64,000 nucleotides of DNA from Bradyrhizobium sp. BR 10289 (GCF_019455385.1 NZ_JACOFR010000017.1:62001-126000); one strand, 5' to 3'. Positions 50,892-61,044 are shown, numbered from the stretch's first letter. A program made the numbers and translations. Notes: a model not told the origin generated them from the sequence alone.

Positions 50892-51277
50892 GCCTCGATC
50901 GCCGCCATATCGTCGTCCGAGAGGCCGAAATGGTGGCCGATCTCGTGGATCAGGACGTGGCGGACGATGCGGCCGAGGCTCTCGTCGTGCTCGGCCCAGT
51001 AGTCCAGGATCGGGCGGCGGTAGAGCCAAACCATATTGGGCAGCCGCGCCACGTCGCCGAGGCTTTGCTGGGGCAGCCCCACGCCCTGGAACAGGCCGAG
51101 CAGGTCGAACTCGCTCTCGCATTCCATCTCGTCCAGAACCTCCTCGGTCGGGAAGTCGTCGACGCGCAGGATCACGCCCTCGCAGAGGCCGCGAAATTCC
51201 GCCGGCAGGCGCTCGAAGATGTCATGAGCCGCCGCTTCCATCTCGGCCAGCGAGGGTGCTTTCAGGTCCGTCCACAT
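50867..51277 (-). CDS. Small zinc metallopeptidase (metallopeptidase family with HExxH)
   Basis: A 136-residue minimal metalloprotease with HEIGHHFGLSDDD near residue 117, a complete HExxH-x5-D type motif. The N-terminal half (LPAEFRGLCEGVILRVDDFPTEEVLDEM) matches the family of small acidic zincins (DUF1025/MMP-like) seen in many bacteria. No signal peptide, so it is cytoplasmic. GAGGGA is in front of ATG 51277. The HTH gene overlaps it in convergent orientation. Substrates are unknown. Confidence 0.88.
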   Translation of the reverse strand: MWTDLKAPSLAEMEAAAHDIFERLPAEFRGLCEGVILRVDDFPTEEVLDEMECESEFDLLGLFQGVGLPQQSLGDVARLPNMVWLYRRPILDYWAEHDESLGRIVRHVLIHEIGHHFGLSDDDMAAIEAQAESGAD

Positions 51278-51413
51278 GCCGTCCCTCTTAGCGTGGCTTC
51301 CCTGCCGATGCATCCGGCTTTATAGGATCGGCCCAAGAAGGAGCGTTGACGTCGCGCGCGAAAACGAGGAGCGTACGGCGCCTCAAGGGGTTGGCTCATT
51401 TGGTGGTGGTACG

Positions 51414-51731
51414 ATGCGGGCGGGAACAGCGACACTGGTTCTACTGTGCATGGGGTTGTTTTCGCAGTTTTGCGTTGGCGCGAACGCCCAAGCCCTGACA
51501 GCTGACCCCGAGATCCGCATGGCCCAGGCGGTCTCGCCTGAGGACGCTCCGCCGCCGCGCAAGCGGTCCCGCCTGCGCGTCACGCCCTATTACAGCCCTG
51601 ATGGCGTCTATCCCCGCTACAATCCCGGACCCGATGCGGTCCGCGAGTGCAACGCCACCTATGTGCAGGAATACCGGCCCAGCGGCACGGTGATCGTGCC
51701 GCATATGAGCTGCTATTGGCGGCGGGGCTGA
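51414..51731 (+). CDS. Small secreted hypothetical protein
   Basis: A 105-residue protein with a signal peptide (about residues 1-25, FSQFCVGANAQA). The mature part is Arg/Pro/Tyr-rich (PPPRKRSRLRVTPYYSPDGVYPRYNPGPDAVRECNATYVQEYRPSGTVIVPHMSCYWRRG) with two Cys that could pair. It does not match a named family I know. It is first of three small exported-protein genes in a row on this strand. Confidence 0.72.
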   Translation: MRAGTATLVLLCMGLFSQFCVGANAQALTADPEIRMAQAVSPEDAPPPRKRSRLRVTPYYSPDGVYPRYNPGPDAVRECNATYVQEYRPSGTVIVPHMSCYWRRG

Positions 51732-51765
51732 GCCTGCTGCCCGCATGTCGAGAGCGGAGGTCGTC

Positions 51766-52026
51766 ATGATGCGATGGTTTGCACTCGCCGTCGTCTTTGG
51801 GCTCGCAGCGGCTTCGCCTTACGCTACCGCGGCACAGAGGATGACGACACCGGATGCCTCGGCAGGGCGCGCTGTCTTCGATGGACGGCGGCACGCGCGA
51901 TACGTCGAGATCAGGCAGCCGGTTGCGCGACATGATCCGCCTTATTACGCGCGGCCGGTTTACTACCGTCCCTATCCTTACGGCGTGCCCGCGCCGTTCG
52001 TGTTCGGCTACGGGCCGTTCTGGTGA
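51766..52026 (+). CDS. Small secreted Tyr/Pro-rich protein
   Basis: An 86-residue protein with a signal peptide ending near YATAAQ (about residue 24). The tail PPYYARPVYYRPYPYGVPAPFVFGYGPFW is very rich in Tyr and Pro. GGAGG (51756-51760) decides the ATG at 51766. It is 34 bp after the preceding small gene and 143 bp before the Gly/His-rich gene. Function unknown. Confidence 0.72.
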   Translation: MMRWFALAVVFGLAAASPYATAAQRMTTPDASAGRAVFDGRRHARYVEIRQPVARHDPPYYARPVYYRPYPYGVPAPFVFGYGPFW

Positions 52027-52169
52027 CGCCGCGCGCTGCGATCGTTCATTCACGAGGCGTTCACGTCGCTCGCTTTAATTTAATCTCGGGAGCGACTGTC
52101 AACGAACAGCGATGACGCGGGCCGGGAACGAGCGTCGCAACTCCGCTGTCGAGATTCAGGGAGAATGCC

Positions 52170-52724
52170 ATGCTGAGGATGTTGGGTCTCGGGACAAGCC
52201 CGATGCGCCTGCTTGGGCTTGCGGCCGTTGCCACGCTGATGCTGTCGGCCGGCACCGCGCAACGCGCCGAGGCGATGACGCCGATCAATCCGACTGCGCT
52301 GCCGGCGGCGAAGGCTGCAAATGACGACATGATCCAGGTGCGCGGCGGACATTTCGGCGGCGGACACGGTGGCGGCTTCCATGGCGGCGGTTTCCACGGC
52401 GGAGGTGGCTTCCACGGTGGTGGCGGACATTTCGGCGGCTTCCGCGGCGGTGGCTTTCATGGCGGCGGCTTCCGCGCCGCGCCGGCCTTTCACGGCGGCG
52501 GCTACCGCTACGGCGGCTTCCGCCACTATGGCGGCGGTTATCATCACTACGGGATCTATCGCCCGCACTACGGCTATCGCCATTTCCACCGGCGCTATTA
52601 TTACGGCGGCTACTATCCCTATTACCACTACCCGCGCCGCTGCCGGGTCATCTGGACCTATTACGGCCCGCGCCGCATCTGCCGCTGGCATCGCTGGCAC
52701 CATCCGTACCGCTACTATTGGTGA
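52170..52724 (+). CDS. Secreted Gly/His/Tyr-rich repeat protein
   Basis: A 184-residue protein with a signal peptide ending near AQRAEA (about residue 35). From about residue 55 it is a low-complexity array of GGGFHGGG and GGHFGG units followed by a Tyr/His/Arg-rich tail with two Cys (RRCRVIW and RRICRWH). Such composition is known from secreted, possibly metal- or surface-binding proteins, and its many His could bind Cu, Ni or Zn. AGGGAGA five bases before ATG is a strong ribosome site. It is followed by a bidirectional terminator. Confidence 0.8.
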   Translation: MLRMLGLGTSPMRLLGLAAVATLMLSAGTAQRAEAMTPINPTALPAAKAANDDMIQVRGGHFGGGHGGGFHGGGFHGGGGFHGGGGHFGGFRGGGFHGGGFRAAPAFHGGGYRYGGFRHYGGGYHHYGIYRPHYGYRHFHRRYYYGGYYPYYHYPRRCRVIWTYYGPRRICRWHRWHHPYRYYW

Positions 52725-52747
52725 TGTGAGACGCAACGGTTGACGCA

Positions 52748-52773
52748 AAAAGGGCGCCCAGCGGCGCCCTTTT
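52748..52773. terminator. Bidirectional terminator between the Gly-rich gene and leuC
   Basis: AAAAGGGCGCC (52748-52758) and GGCGCCCTTTT (52763-52773) form a perfect 11-bp stem with a 4-nt loop and tails of A and T on both strands. It can stop both convergent genes. Confidence 0.93.
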
Positions 52774-52808
52774 CATGACATGCGTTTTGCACGTGCGCGT
52801 GCGGCGGC

Positions 52809-54215
<1,407 letters not shown>

Positions 54216-54488
54216 GAGCTTCAGCTCCGGGAATGTTGGTAACGGATGAGCGCGGTCACGCGCGGGGCAACAGAGTGATCTTCAGCGCAGCCTTTAAGCT
54301 GCGGGACTAAGCTCTGACGTTGCCGAGGTCGCGAAGCGTCCGAAGAACCGGCCAGGCAGCCGCGAGCGATCGTCGATGACGATGCGCTTGGCGGGGACGA
54401 GGCTGGTCGGATCTGGAAACATTCCAAGGATATATAGCAGGCCGAATTGGAATCGCGAGTGCTTTGACGCGCACGGCTGACGCAACAA
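54216..54488. other. Intergenic region upstream of leuC
   Basis: About 270 bp with no supported gene; a leftward open frame of ~64 codons shows no family features. TATATA near 54432 (leftward) could be a -10 box. No attenuator peptide with Leu codons or conserved riboswitch was recognised. Confidence 0.4.
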
Positions 54489-54517
54489 AAAAGCGCGGAG
54501 CCGAGCCCCGCGCTTTT
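54489..54517 (-). terminator. Rho-independent terminator of rplS
   Basis: AAAAGCGCGG (54489-54498) and CCGCGCTTTT (54508-54517) pair as a 10-bp stem. Read leftward the 3' side continues as TTTTTTG. It lies 27 bp past the rplS stop codon and ends the ribosomal/SRP block. Confidence 0.9.
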
Positions 54518-54543
54518 CGAAAAACTGGCCTGGTTGCCCGAGA

Positions 54544-54924
54544 TTACTCGTTGGCGGCGGCCTGGCGGTCCTGCTTCTCGACGATGCGCGCGGACTTGCC
54601 GCGAAGGTTGCGGAGGTAATAGAGCTTGGCGCGACGCACCTTGCCGCGGCGCACCACCTTGATCGAGTCGATCATCGGCGACATCACCGGAAACACGCGC
54701 TCGACGCCTTCGCCGTAGGAGATCTTGCGGACGGTGAAGCTCTCGTTGAGGCCACCGCCGGAACGGCCGATGCAGACGCCTTCATAGGCCTGCACGCGGG
54801 TGCGGTCGCCTTCGACGACCTTCACGTTGACGATCACGGTGTCGCCGGGACCGAATTCCGGAATGTCCTTGCCGGTGGACAGCTTGTCGAATTGCTCTTG
54901 CTCGAGCTGCTTGATCAGGTTCAT
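54544..54924 (-). CDS. rplS: 50S ribosomal protein L19
   Basis: A 126-residue ribosomal protein at the 30S-50S interface. Family sequence is complete: IPEFGPGDTVIVNVKVVEGDRTRVQAYEGVCIGRSGGGLNESFTVRKISYGEGVERVFPVMSPMIDSIKVVRRGKVRRAKLYYLRNLRGKSARI. ATG 54924 is the family start (MNLIKQLEQEQ). It lies 109 bp downstream of trmD on the same strand, and a strong terminator follows. Confidence 0.98.
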   Translation of the reverse strand: MNLIKQLEQEQFDKLSTGKDIPEFGPGDTVIVNVKVVEGDRTRVQAYEGVCIGRSGGGLNESFTVRKISYGEGVERVFPVMSPMIDSIKVVRRGKVRRAKLYYLRNLRGKSARIVEKQDRQAAANE

Positions 54925-55033
54925 GGGTAAATCTCCATCGGCGCGCCCAGCCTTCGAAACGGGGGCTGCGTGAAATTCGGTTATCCAGCCATTGCGGATG
55001 TGGCCGCTCCTATAAGGCAAGCCGGAGCGTTTG

Positions 55034-55789
55034 TCACCCGTCTGTCTTGTTTTTTGGCGTTTTTTGGCGTCCGGCCCGATTCGGGGCTTTCGGCGGGATT
55101 TGGGCCCATAAATCGGGCCGCCGGGCCTCTGTGAGAGCCTCGGACTGCGCCCGCCGCCACGCCGCGACCTTGGCGTGGTCGCCCGAGGTCAGGACCTCCG
55201 GGATCGGGGTTCCCTCGAACAGCTGCGGGCGGGTGTATTGGGGGTATTCGAGCAGGCCATCCGAAAAGCTCTCTTCGGTTCCAGAGGCTTCTTTGCCCAT
55301 CACCCCCGGCAGCAGCCGGACACAGGCGTCAATCAGCGCCAGGGCCGCGATTTCGCCGCCTGAGAGCACGTAATCCCCGATCGAGACCTCCTCCAGGCCC
55401 CGCCCATCGATCACCCGCTGGTCGATGCCCTCGAATCGTCCGCAGACGATCAGGGGGCCCGGACCTTTTGCGAGCTCGGCGACGCGCGCCTGGGTCAATG
55501 GCCGACCCCTCGGGCTCATCAGCAGTTTTGGCCGGTCCGGGGCGATCCCGGCGGCATCGATGGCCGCTGCCAGAACATCGGCCCGCAGCACCATGCCCGG
55601 GCCGCCGCCGGCCGGGGTGTCGTCGACGCTGCGGTGGCGGTCGGTCGCGGAGGCCCGGATGTCGCGCGCTTCGATCTCCCACAGCCCGGAGGCCAGCGCC
55701 CGGCCGGCCAGGCTCACGCCGAGCGGCCCCGGAAACATCTCCGGAAACAGTGTCAGCACCGTCGCGCGCCAGGGTGGGGAAGTCGTCAT
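55034..55789 (-). CDS. trmD: tRNA (guanine-N1-)-methyltransferase
   Basis: Methylates G37 of tRNAs that read CNN codons, using SAM, to prevent frameshifting. The 251-residue SPOUT enzyme shows TLFPEMFPGPLGVSLAGRAL, PAGGGPGMVLRADV, the knot segment FEGIDQRVI and EVSIGDYVLSGGEIAALALIDACVRLLPGVMG. The length is normal. In most bacteria it stands next to rimM; here a MFS/LysR pair is inserted between them. Confidence 0.97.
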   Translation of the reverse strand: MTTSPPWRATVLTLFPEMFPGPLGVSLAGRALASGLWEIEARDIRASATDRHRSVDDTPAGGGPGMVLRADVLAAAIDAAGIAPDRPKLLMSPRGRPLTQARVAELAKGPGPLIVCGRFEGIDQRVIDGRGLEEVSIGDYVLSGGEIAALALIDACVRLLPGVMGKEASGTEESFSDGLLEYPQYTRPQLFEGTPIPEVLTSGDHAKVAAWRRAQSEALTEARRPDLWAQIPPKAPNRAGRQKTPKNKTDG

Positions 55790-55836
55790 GGCCGCTGGTT
55801 AGGGCATTGCGGCCGGGAGGTCGAGACCTTGCTCCG

Positions 55837-57060
55837 TCAGGCTTGCTGGTCGTCGGCGAGATGCGAGGCCAGCATGAATGCGAGCGGACAGATGACCAGC
55901 GCCGTGGCGGCCGTTGCGACTGTCGCCAGCGTCGGACCAAGGGCATCACCGAACAGGCCGTACAGCACCGGCGCGATCGCGCCCGATCCGATCGTGCCGG
56001 TGTAGAACAGCGCGAAGGCGCGCTCGGTGCGATCGGGCGAGGTGAGCTCGGGGACGGTCCCGTAGAGCACCGAGGACGTGCCGTTGAGCATCACGCCGAG
56101 CAGCGGCAGCACGATGATGGCTGGAGCCAGCGGCAGCACCAGCACGGCCGCGATCAGCAACGCCGTTCCACCTTCCGTGAGCAGCACGGTGCGGATCGTG
56201 CCAACGCGTTCGCCAAGCCAGCCGCAGGTGAATTTCCCGGCAGCACCGCCGATGAACAGCATCGCAAGCGCAACGCCGCTGGTCGGCAGCGAGGCGCCCT
56301 TGTCACGCAGCAGGAAGGGCAGGAAGGTGAGAAAACCCATCCGCACCGCGCTGTCGAGAATTCCGATCGCGAGCAGCCAGGGGAAGCCGCCGCGGCCCGC
56401 CTGCGTGCCTTGCGTCGTGACCGCGGACTTCCGCGCAAAGCCTTTGCCGACGGCCGGCATCAGCAATGCAAGACCCATTGCAACGAGCAGGCCTGCGGCA
56501 GCAACCAGAAGCAACGCGTGGCGCCAGGACATGACCACCAGCAGCATCGCCATCAGCGCGGGGAGTGCGGCCTTGCCGAGATCGCCGCTGAAATTGTAGA
56601 GGCCGAGCGGTCCACGCGCCGCCTTGCCATAGGCGCGCGACACCGCGGCAGAGGCCAGCGGATGCTGTGTGCTCGATCCCGCGCCCGAGATCAGGAGCGC
56701 AAGCCCTAGACCCACCACACCGCCGGACAATCCGGCCAGGACATAGCCGAGCGCGGCGAGCATCGTGCCGAGTGCGAGCAGGATCTTGCCGTCGATCCGT
56801 TCAGCGAGGCGGCCGACCGGGATCTGCAATCCCGCCATAGCGCCGGAGTAGAGCCCGCGCATCACGGCGAGCAGCCCGTAGCTGAGTGCGAATTCGGTCT
56901 GCCAGACCGGCAGCAGCACGTAGATGAGGTCGGTATAGCCATCGTGCAGGGCGTGGTTGACGCCGGTCGCCGTCAGCGTGCGGCGCGGCTTGCTCAGCGT
57001 GTCCCCGTCGGGGGCAGTTGTCCGCGATTGCGATAGAAAATTTGAGCGAGGAATTGCCAA
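55837..57060 (-). CDS. MFS transporter, FSR-like
   Basis: A 407-residue membrane protein with 12 helices. It starts GVNHALHDGYTDLIYVLLPVWQTEFALSYGLLAVMRGLYSGAMAGLQIPVGRLAERIDGKILLALGTMLAALGYVLAGL and has GSSTQHPLASAAVSRAYG, matching the fosmidomycin-resistance (FSR)-type branch. It is divergent from a LysR regulator with 129 bp between, and likely controlled by it. It sits inside the rimM-trmD interval, so it interrupts the conserved ribosomal order. Substrate unknown. Confidence 0.87.
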   Translation of the reverse strand: MAIPRSNFLSQSRTTAPDGDTLSKPRRTLTATGVNHALHDGYTDLIYVLLPVWQTEFALSYGLLAVMRGLYSGAMAGLQIPVGRLAERIDGKILLALGTMLAALGYVLAGLSGGVVGLGLALLISGAGSSTQHPLASAAVSRAYGKAARGPLGLYNFSGDLGKAALPALMAMLLVVMSWRHALLLVAAAGLLVAMGLALLMPAVGKGFARKSAVTTQGTQAGRGGFPWLLAIGILDSAVRMGFLTFLPFLLRDKGASLPTSGVALAMLFIGGAAGKFTCGWLGERVGTIRTVLLTEGGTALLIAAVLVLPLAPAIIVLPLLGVMLNGTSSVLYGTVPELTSPDRTERAFALFYTGTIGSGAIAPVLYGLFGDALGPTLATVATAATALVICPLAFMLASHLADDQQA

Positions 57061-57189
57061 GGCGCGAACCTAAACTGGTCGAAAGAATGAAGCCGTGTCA
57101 GCGCTTCAAGCTCACTATGGAGCCTTCAAGAAACTGTCACAAACCAGTAATAATCGGATAATGCGCTAGAAATTCTATTGTATGGCTCC

Positions 57190-58101
57190 ATGTTCGTTCC
57201 CCGCCGCAGCCTGCCGCCGCTGAATGCGGTCCGCGCCTTCGAAGCCGCCGCCCGTCTCGGCAGCTTCAAGGAAGCCGCCGTCGAGCTCGGCGTGACGCAT
57301 GGCGCGGTCAGCCAGCAGATCCGGCTGCTCGAGAGCTGGCTCGGGCCGCCCGCGCTGTTTCGGCGATCGGTGCGACGCGTCGTGCTGACGCCGGCGGGCG
57401 CAGCATTGCTCCAGGAGTTCGCGCCCGCGCTCGATCGCGTCTCGACCGCTGTGCAGCAGCATCGCAAGCGCCGCGGCGAGGCGCCGGCGGCGGTGCTGCG
57501 CGTCAATGCGCTCGCGACCTTCAGCCTGCGCTGGCTGTTGCCGCGCATGACGAAGTTTCGCACGGAGCACCCCGATATCGAGGTGCGGCTGTCGACGTCG
57601 AACGATCCGGTCGACGCGCTGCCCGAGTTGTTCGACGTGGTGATCCGGGGCGGGCCTGACACCTTCCACGGCTTTGCGTCGCGCTTGCTGCTGTCGGAGC
57701 AGCGGCTGCCGGTGTGCAGTCCCGCTTTGCTCGCAAAACTGCCGCTGACGGAGGTCGCGGATCTCAGCCGGCATACGTTGCTGCACGTCACCTCGATGCC
57801 GCGGCTGTGGCGCGACTGGCTGACCGACGCGGGCGAGTCCGCGCTGGAGGGCGCCGCGTCGCTGACCTTCGATCATTTCTATCTGACGCTTCAGGCGGCG
57901 CTGGACGGCCTCGGCGTCGCGATGGGGCCGACGGCGCTGATCGCCGACGATCTCGCCGCCGGGCGCCTGGTGACCCCGTTCCCGGATATCCGCCTGCCGG
58001 CCCGCAGCTATTTTGCGTATTTCCCGGAGGGGCGCGACGACGATCCGCATCGCGCGGTGTTCTGCGACTGGCTCGAGCAGCAGGGACGGCAGACGAGCTA
58101 G
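57190..58101 (+). CDS. LysR-family (GcvA-like) regulator
   Basis: A 303-residue regulator. The winged HTH is in LPPLNAVRAFEAAARLGSFKEAAVELGVTHGAVSQQIRLLESWLGPPALFRRSVRRVVLTPAGAALLQEF (about 7-75), followed by a periplasmic-binding-protein-like effector domain. The whole resembles the GcvA/AmpR subgroup. ATG 57190 or TTG 57178 are both possible starts. It is divergent from the MFS gene and overlaps the rimM stop codon by 4 bp on the opposite strand, so it ends precisely at the operon border. Confidence 0.92.
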   Translation: MFVPRRSLPPLNAVRAFEAAARLGSFKEAAVELGVTHGAVSQQIRLLESWLGPPALFRRSVRRVVLTPAGAALLQEFAPALDRVSTAVQQHRKRRGEAPAAVLRVNALATFSLRWLLPRMTKFRTEHPDIEVRLSTSNDPVDALPELFDVVIRGGPDTFHGFASRLLLSEQRLPVCSPALLAKLPLTEVADLSRHTLLHVTSMPRLWRDWLTDAGESALEGAASLTFDHFYLTLQAALDGLGVAMGPTALIADDLAAGRLVTPFPDIRLPARSYFAYFPEGRDDDPHRAVFCDWLEQQGRQTS

Positions 58102-58610
58102 CGCTCCTCGCCCTCGATCTCCTGCGGCAGCGCGATCACGACGCGCCCGCCCTTGAGATCGACCTCCGGCACCACTGCGTTGGAGAACGGCAACAGCATC
58201 GTCGCACCCCTGAGCGGCGCGATCTCGATGATGTCGCCGGCGCCGAAATTATGGATCGCGAGCACGCGGCCGAGCGCGTCGCCTTCGGTGGTGACGGCGT
58301 CGAGCCCGATCAGGTCGGTGTGGTAATATTCGTCCTCGTCCGTCGCAGGCAGCTTGTCGCGTGCGACGTAGAGTTCGGTGCCGTTGAGGCGCTCGGCCTC
58401 ATCGCGGGTCGTGACGTTCTTGAACGTCGCGACCAGATGATCCTTGGCCTCGCGCGCCGTCGCCACTTCGAACTGGCGCTTGCCATCCTTGGACAGCAGC
58501 GGGCCATAGTGCCTGATGGCAAAGGGATCTTCGGTGAAGGTCCATAATTTGACCGCACCGCGCACACCATGCGCGGCGCCGATCCGCGCGACGCAGACCA
58601 GCGCCGACAT
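58098..58610 (-). CDS. rimM: 16S rRNA processing protein RimM
   Basis: A 170-residue ribosome maturation factor for the 30S head; it binds S19. Motifs: VARIGAAHGVRGAVKLWTFTEDP at the N terminus, then ERLNGTELYVARDKLP, and the PRC-barrel part DLIGLDAVTTEGDALGRVLAIHNFGAGDIIEIAP ... LLPFSNAVVPEVDLKGGRVVIALP. The length is normal. It stands 9 bp after rpsP. The usual next gene, trmD, is displaced by the LysR/MFS pair, so its transcript may end or run antisense to the LysR gene. Confidence 0.96.
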   Translation of the reverse strand: MSALVCVARIGAAHGVRGAVKLWTFTEDPFAIRHYGPLLSKDGKRQFEVATAREAKDHLVATFKNVTTRDEAERLNGTELYVARDKLPATDEDEYYHTDLIGLDAVTTEGDALGRVLAIHNFGAGDIIEIAPLRGATMLLPFSNAVVPEVDLKGGRVVIALPQEIEGEER

Positions 58611-58619
58611 GACCTGGCC

Positions 58620-58952
58620 TTAGCCCTTGGCGGCGGCTTCGGCCTGCGCCTTGCGCTCCTTGCGCGGCACGGCCTTCTGCGGGTTGTTGCGGGCTTCACG
58701 CTTCTTGACGCCGGCGGCGTCGAGGAAACGCGACACGCGGTCGGACGGCTGCGCGCCCTTGGCGACCCAGGCCTTCACCTTCTCCATGTCGAGCTTGAGG
58801 CGGGCTTCGTTGTCCTTCGGCAGCAGCGGGTTGAAATAGCCGAGACGCTCGATGAAGCGGCCATCGCGGGGGAAGCGCGAATCGGCGACGACGACGTGAT
58901 AGACGGGACGCTTCTTGGTGCCTGCGCGGGCGAGGCGGATAACGACGGACAT
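58620..58952 (-). CDS. rpsP: 30S ribosomal protein S16
   Basis: A 110-residue small-subunit protein: VVIRLARAGTKKRPVYHVVVADSRFPRDGRFIERLGYFNPLLP is fully conserved, followed by a typical Lys/Ala-rich tail. It is the first ribosomal gene after ffh in the order ffh-rpsP-rimM. Confidence 0.98.
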   Translation of the reverse strand: MSVVIRLARAGTKKRPVYHVVVADSRFPRDGRFIERLGYFNPLLPKDNEARLKLDMEKVKAWVAKGAQPSDRVSRFLDAAGVKKREARNNPQKAVPRKERKAQAEAAAKG

Positions 58953-59037
58953 CTAGTTCTCCTTCAAAGTACGTTTTGTTCGGTTGATTGGTATTTTCGC
59001 GCCGCGCGGGACATTGACGGCCCTCGCGACGAATTCC

Positions 59038-60585
59038 TCATTTCTTCTTGCCGGGGAAGCCGCCGAGCCCCGGAAGGGTTGGCTTGCCGCTGAGGCCCGT
59101 AAGCCCCGGCAAATTCGGCAGGCCCGTGCGAAGACCGGGCGGCAGATCCTTCGGCAGGCTCGGCAGACCTTGCCCGCCGCCGGCCTGCATCTTCTCCTGC
59201 ATCGCCTTCATCTCTTCGGGCGAGGGCATCTTCATGCCGCCGCCAAAGCCCATCGCCTGCGCGATGCCGGCGAGCGGGCCGCGCTTGCCCGAGCCCATGG
59301 CCTTCATGACGTCGGCCATGTTCCGGTGCATCTTCAGCAGCTTGTTGACGTGCTCGACGCTCTGGCCGCTGCCGGCCGCGATACGCTTCTTGCGGCTGGC
59401 CTTGAGCAGGTCCGGATGACGGCGCTCGTCGCGCGTCATGGAATCGATGATCGCGACCTGGCGCTTCAAGATCTTGTCGTCGATGCCGGCCGCCGCGATC
59501 TGGTTCTTCATCTTGGAGATGCCGGGCATCATGCCCATCAGCCCGCTGATGCCGCCCATGTTCGCCATCTGCAGCAACTGCTCGCGCATGTCGTTGAGGT
59601 CGAACTGACCCTTGCGCATGCGCTCGGCGGTGCGTGCGGCCTTCTCGGCGTCGATATTGGCGGCAGCGCGCTCGACCAGCGAGACCACGTCGCCCATGCC
59701 GAGGATGCGGCCGGCGATACGGTCGGGATGGAAGTCTTCCAGCGCGTCAGTCTTTTCACCGGTACCGATCAGCTTGATCGGCTTGCCGGTGACGGCACGC
59801 ATCGACAGTGCGGCGCCGCCACGGCCGTCGCCATCGACGCGTGTCAACACGATGCCGGTGAGGCCGACGCGCTGGTCGAACGAGCGCGCGAGGTTCACGG
59901 CGTCCTGGCCGGTGAGAGAGTCCGCGACCAGCAGCACTTCGTGCGGGTTCGCAGCAGCTTTGATCGCCGCTGCTTCCGCCATCATCTCTTCGTCGAGCGT
60001 GGTGCGGCCGGCGGTGTCGAGCAGCACGATGTCGTAGCCGCCGAGCTTGCCGGCTTCCAGCGCACGCTTCGCGATCTGCGGCGGCTGCTGGCCGGCGACG
60101 ATCGGCAGGGTCGGAATGTCGAGGTCGCGGCCGAGCACGGCCAGCTGTTCCATGGCGGCCGGACGGTAGACGTCGAGCGAGGCCATCAGCACCTTGCGCT
60201 TGTCGCGCTGGACCAGGCGGCGGGCGAGCTTGGCGGTGGTGGTGGTCTTGCCGGAGCCTTGCAGACCGACCATCATGATCGGCACCGGCGGCACGGAATT
60301 GACGTCGATGGTCTGGCTTTCCGCGCCGAGCGTATTGACCAGCTCGTCATGGACGATCTTGACCACCATCTGTCCGGGCGTGACCGACTTGACGACGGTC
60401 GCACCGATCGCCTGCTCGCGGACGCGCTCGGTGAAGCTGCGCACGACTTCGAGCGCAACGTCGGCCTCGAGCAGCGCGCGGCGCACTTCGCGCATCGCGG
60501 CGTCGACGTCCTTTTCGGTCAGCGCACCGCGCCCCGTCAGACGATCGAGAATGCCTCCAAGCCGTTCCGACAGATTGTCGAACAA
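59038..60585 (-). CDS. ffh: Signal recognition particle protein (SRP54)
   Basis: A 515-residue GTPase that binds signal sequences of nascent membrane proteins and 4.5S RNA. It has the N domain (1-90), the G domain with P-loop GLQGSGKT (107-114), LLDTAGRTTLDEE, DGDGRGGAALS and the Met-rich M domain (about 325-515; MRKGQFDLNDMREQLLQMANMGGISGLMGMMPGI). The C-terminal tail is Gly/Pro-rich and longer than in E. coli, ending PTLPGLGGFPGKKK. Cytoplasmic, essential. It stands 85 bp upstream of rpsP. Confidence 0.98.
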   Translation of the reverse strand: MFDNLSERLGGILDRLTGRGALTEKDVDAAMREVRRALLEADVALEVVRSFTERVREQAIGATVVKSVTPGQMVVKIVHDELVNTLGAESQTIDVNSVPPVPIMMVGLQGSGKTTTTAKLARRLVQRDKRKVLMASLDVYRPAAMEQLAVLGRDLDIPTLPIVAGQQPPQIAKRALEAGKLGGYDIVLLDTAGRTTLDEEMMAEAAAIKAAANPHEVLLVADSLTGQDAVNLARSFDQRVGLTGIVLTRVDGDGRGGAALSMRAVTGKPIKLIGTGEKTDALEDFHPDRIAGRILGMGDVVSLVERAAANIDAEKAARTAERMRKGQFDLNDMREQLLQMANMGGISGLMGMMPGISKMKNQIAAAGIDDKILKRQVAIIDSMTRDERRHPDLLKASRKKRIAAGSGQSVEHVNKLLKMHRNMADVMKAMGSGKRGPLAGIAQAMGFGGGMKMPSPEEMKAMQEKMQAGGGQGLPSLPKDLPPGLRTGLPNLPGLTGLSGKPTLPGLGGFPGKKK

Positions 60586-61044
60586 TGCAATTGTCCTGTT
60601 GCTGCCCTCCCGAGGGGAGGAACGCTCCGTTACTCTCCGCTGTCATGCCCCGGCTTGACCGGGGTATCCAGTACGCCGCAGCTCCTCGGTTCCAGCCGAG
60701 CCGCCTCTGGGATACTGGATCGCCCGATCAAGTCGGGCGATGACCGCTTCCTTGGCAAACGATCTTCCAAACACCTTTGCGCCCGAGGGCGCACAGCGCT
60801 GTCGGGCGTTGACCTCCGGCCTCAAGGACCGGTCGGCGGGTCGAAAAGAAAGCCTTTCCGAGAAAGTGGCGGGGTTAAACGCCGCTCCCGCCCAAAAGTC
60901 AAGGAAAGTTAGGGTGTCGCGGCGGCTTTGCCAAGGCAAGCCCTTGGAATCACGGCGTTTCCCGCGCCGGGTTCCTTTTCCCACGGCGCCGCCCATATAG
61001 GGCGGTGATGTCTTACCGTCCCGATCATCCCTAAAAGCCCGCCC
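60586..61044. other. Intergenic region between ffh and the MBL-fold gene
   Basis: About 460 bp without a gene. Its left part is the repeat at 60641-60743. No 4.5S RNA-like core was recognised. The rest is GC-rich and has several short hairpins (for example GCCAAGGC...GCCTTGG-like pieces) but nothing I can name. The divergent promoters of both flanking genes must lie here. Confidence 0.45.
60641..60743. repeat. Palindromic repeat (TGTCATGCCCCGGCTTGACCGGGG type)
   Basis: CCCCGGCTTGACCGGGG, GTATCCAGTA / TACTGGAT and CGCCCGATCAAGTCGGGCG are nested inverted pieces. The outer ends are GTCATGCC and GGCGATGAC. It is related in its CGATCAAGTC-GGGC end to 13801-13893. Confidence 0.75.

Noticed and set aside
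60586..61044. A possible 4.5S (SRP) RNA next to ffh
   Set aside because: I could not find the conserved SRP RNA core in either strand; only a repeat and short hairpins are present.
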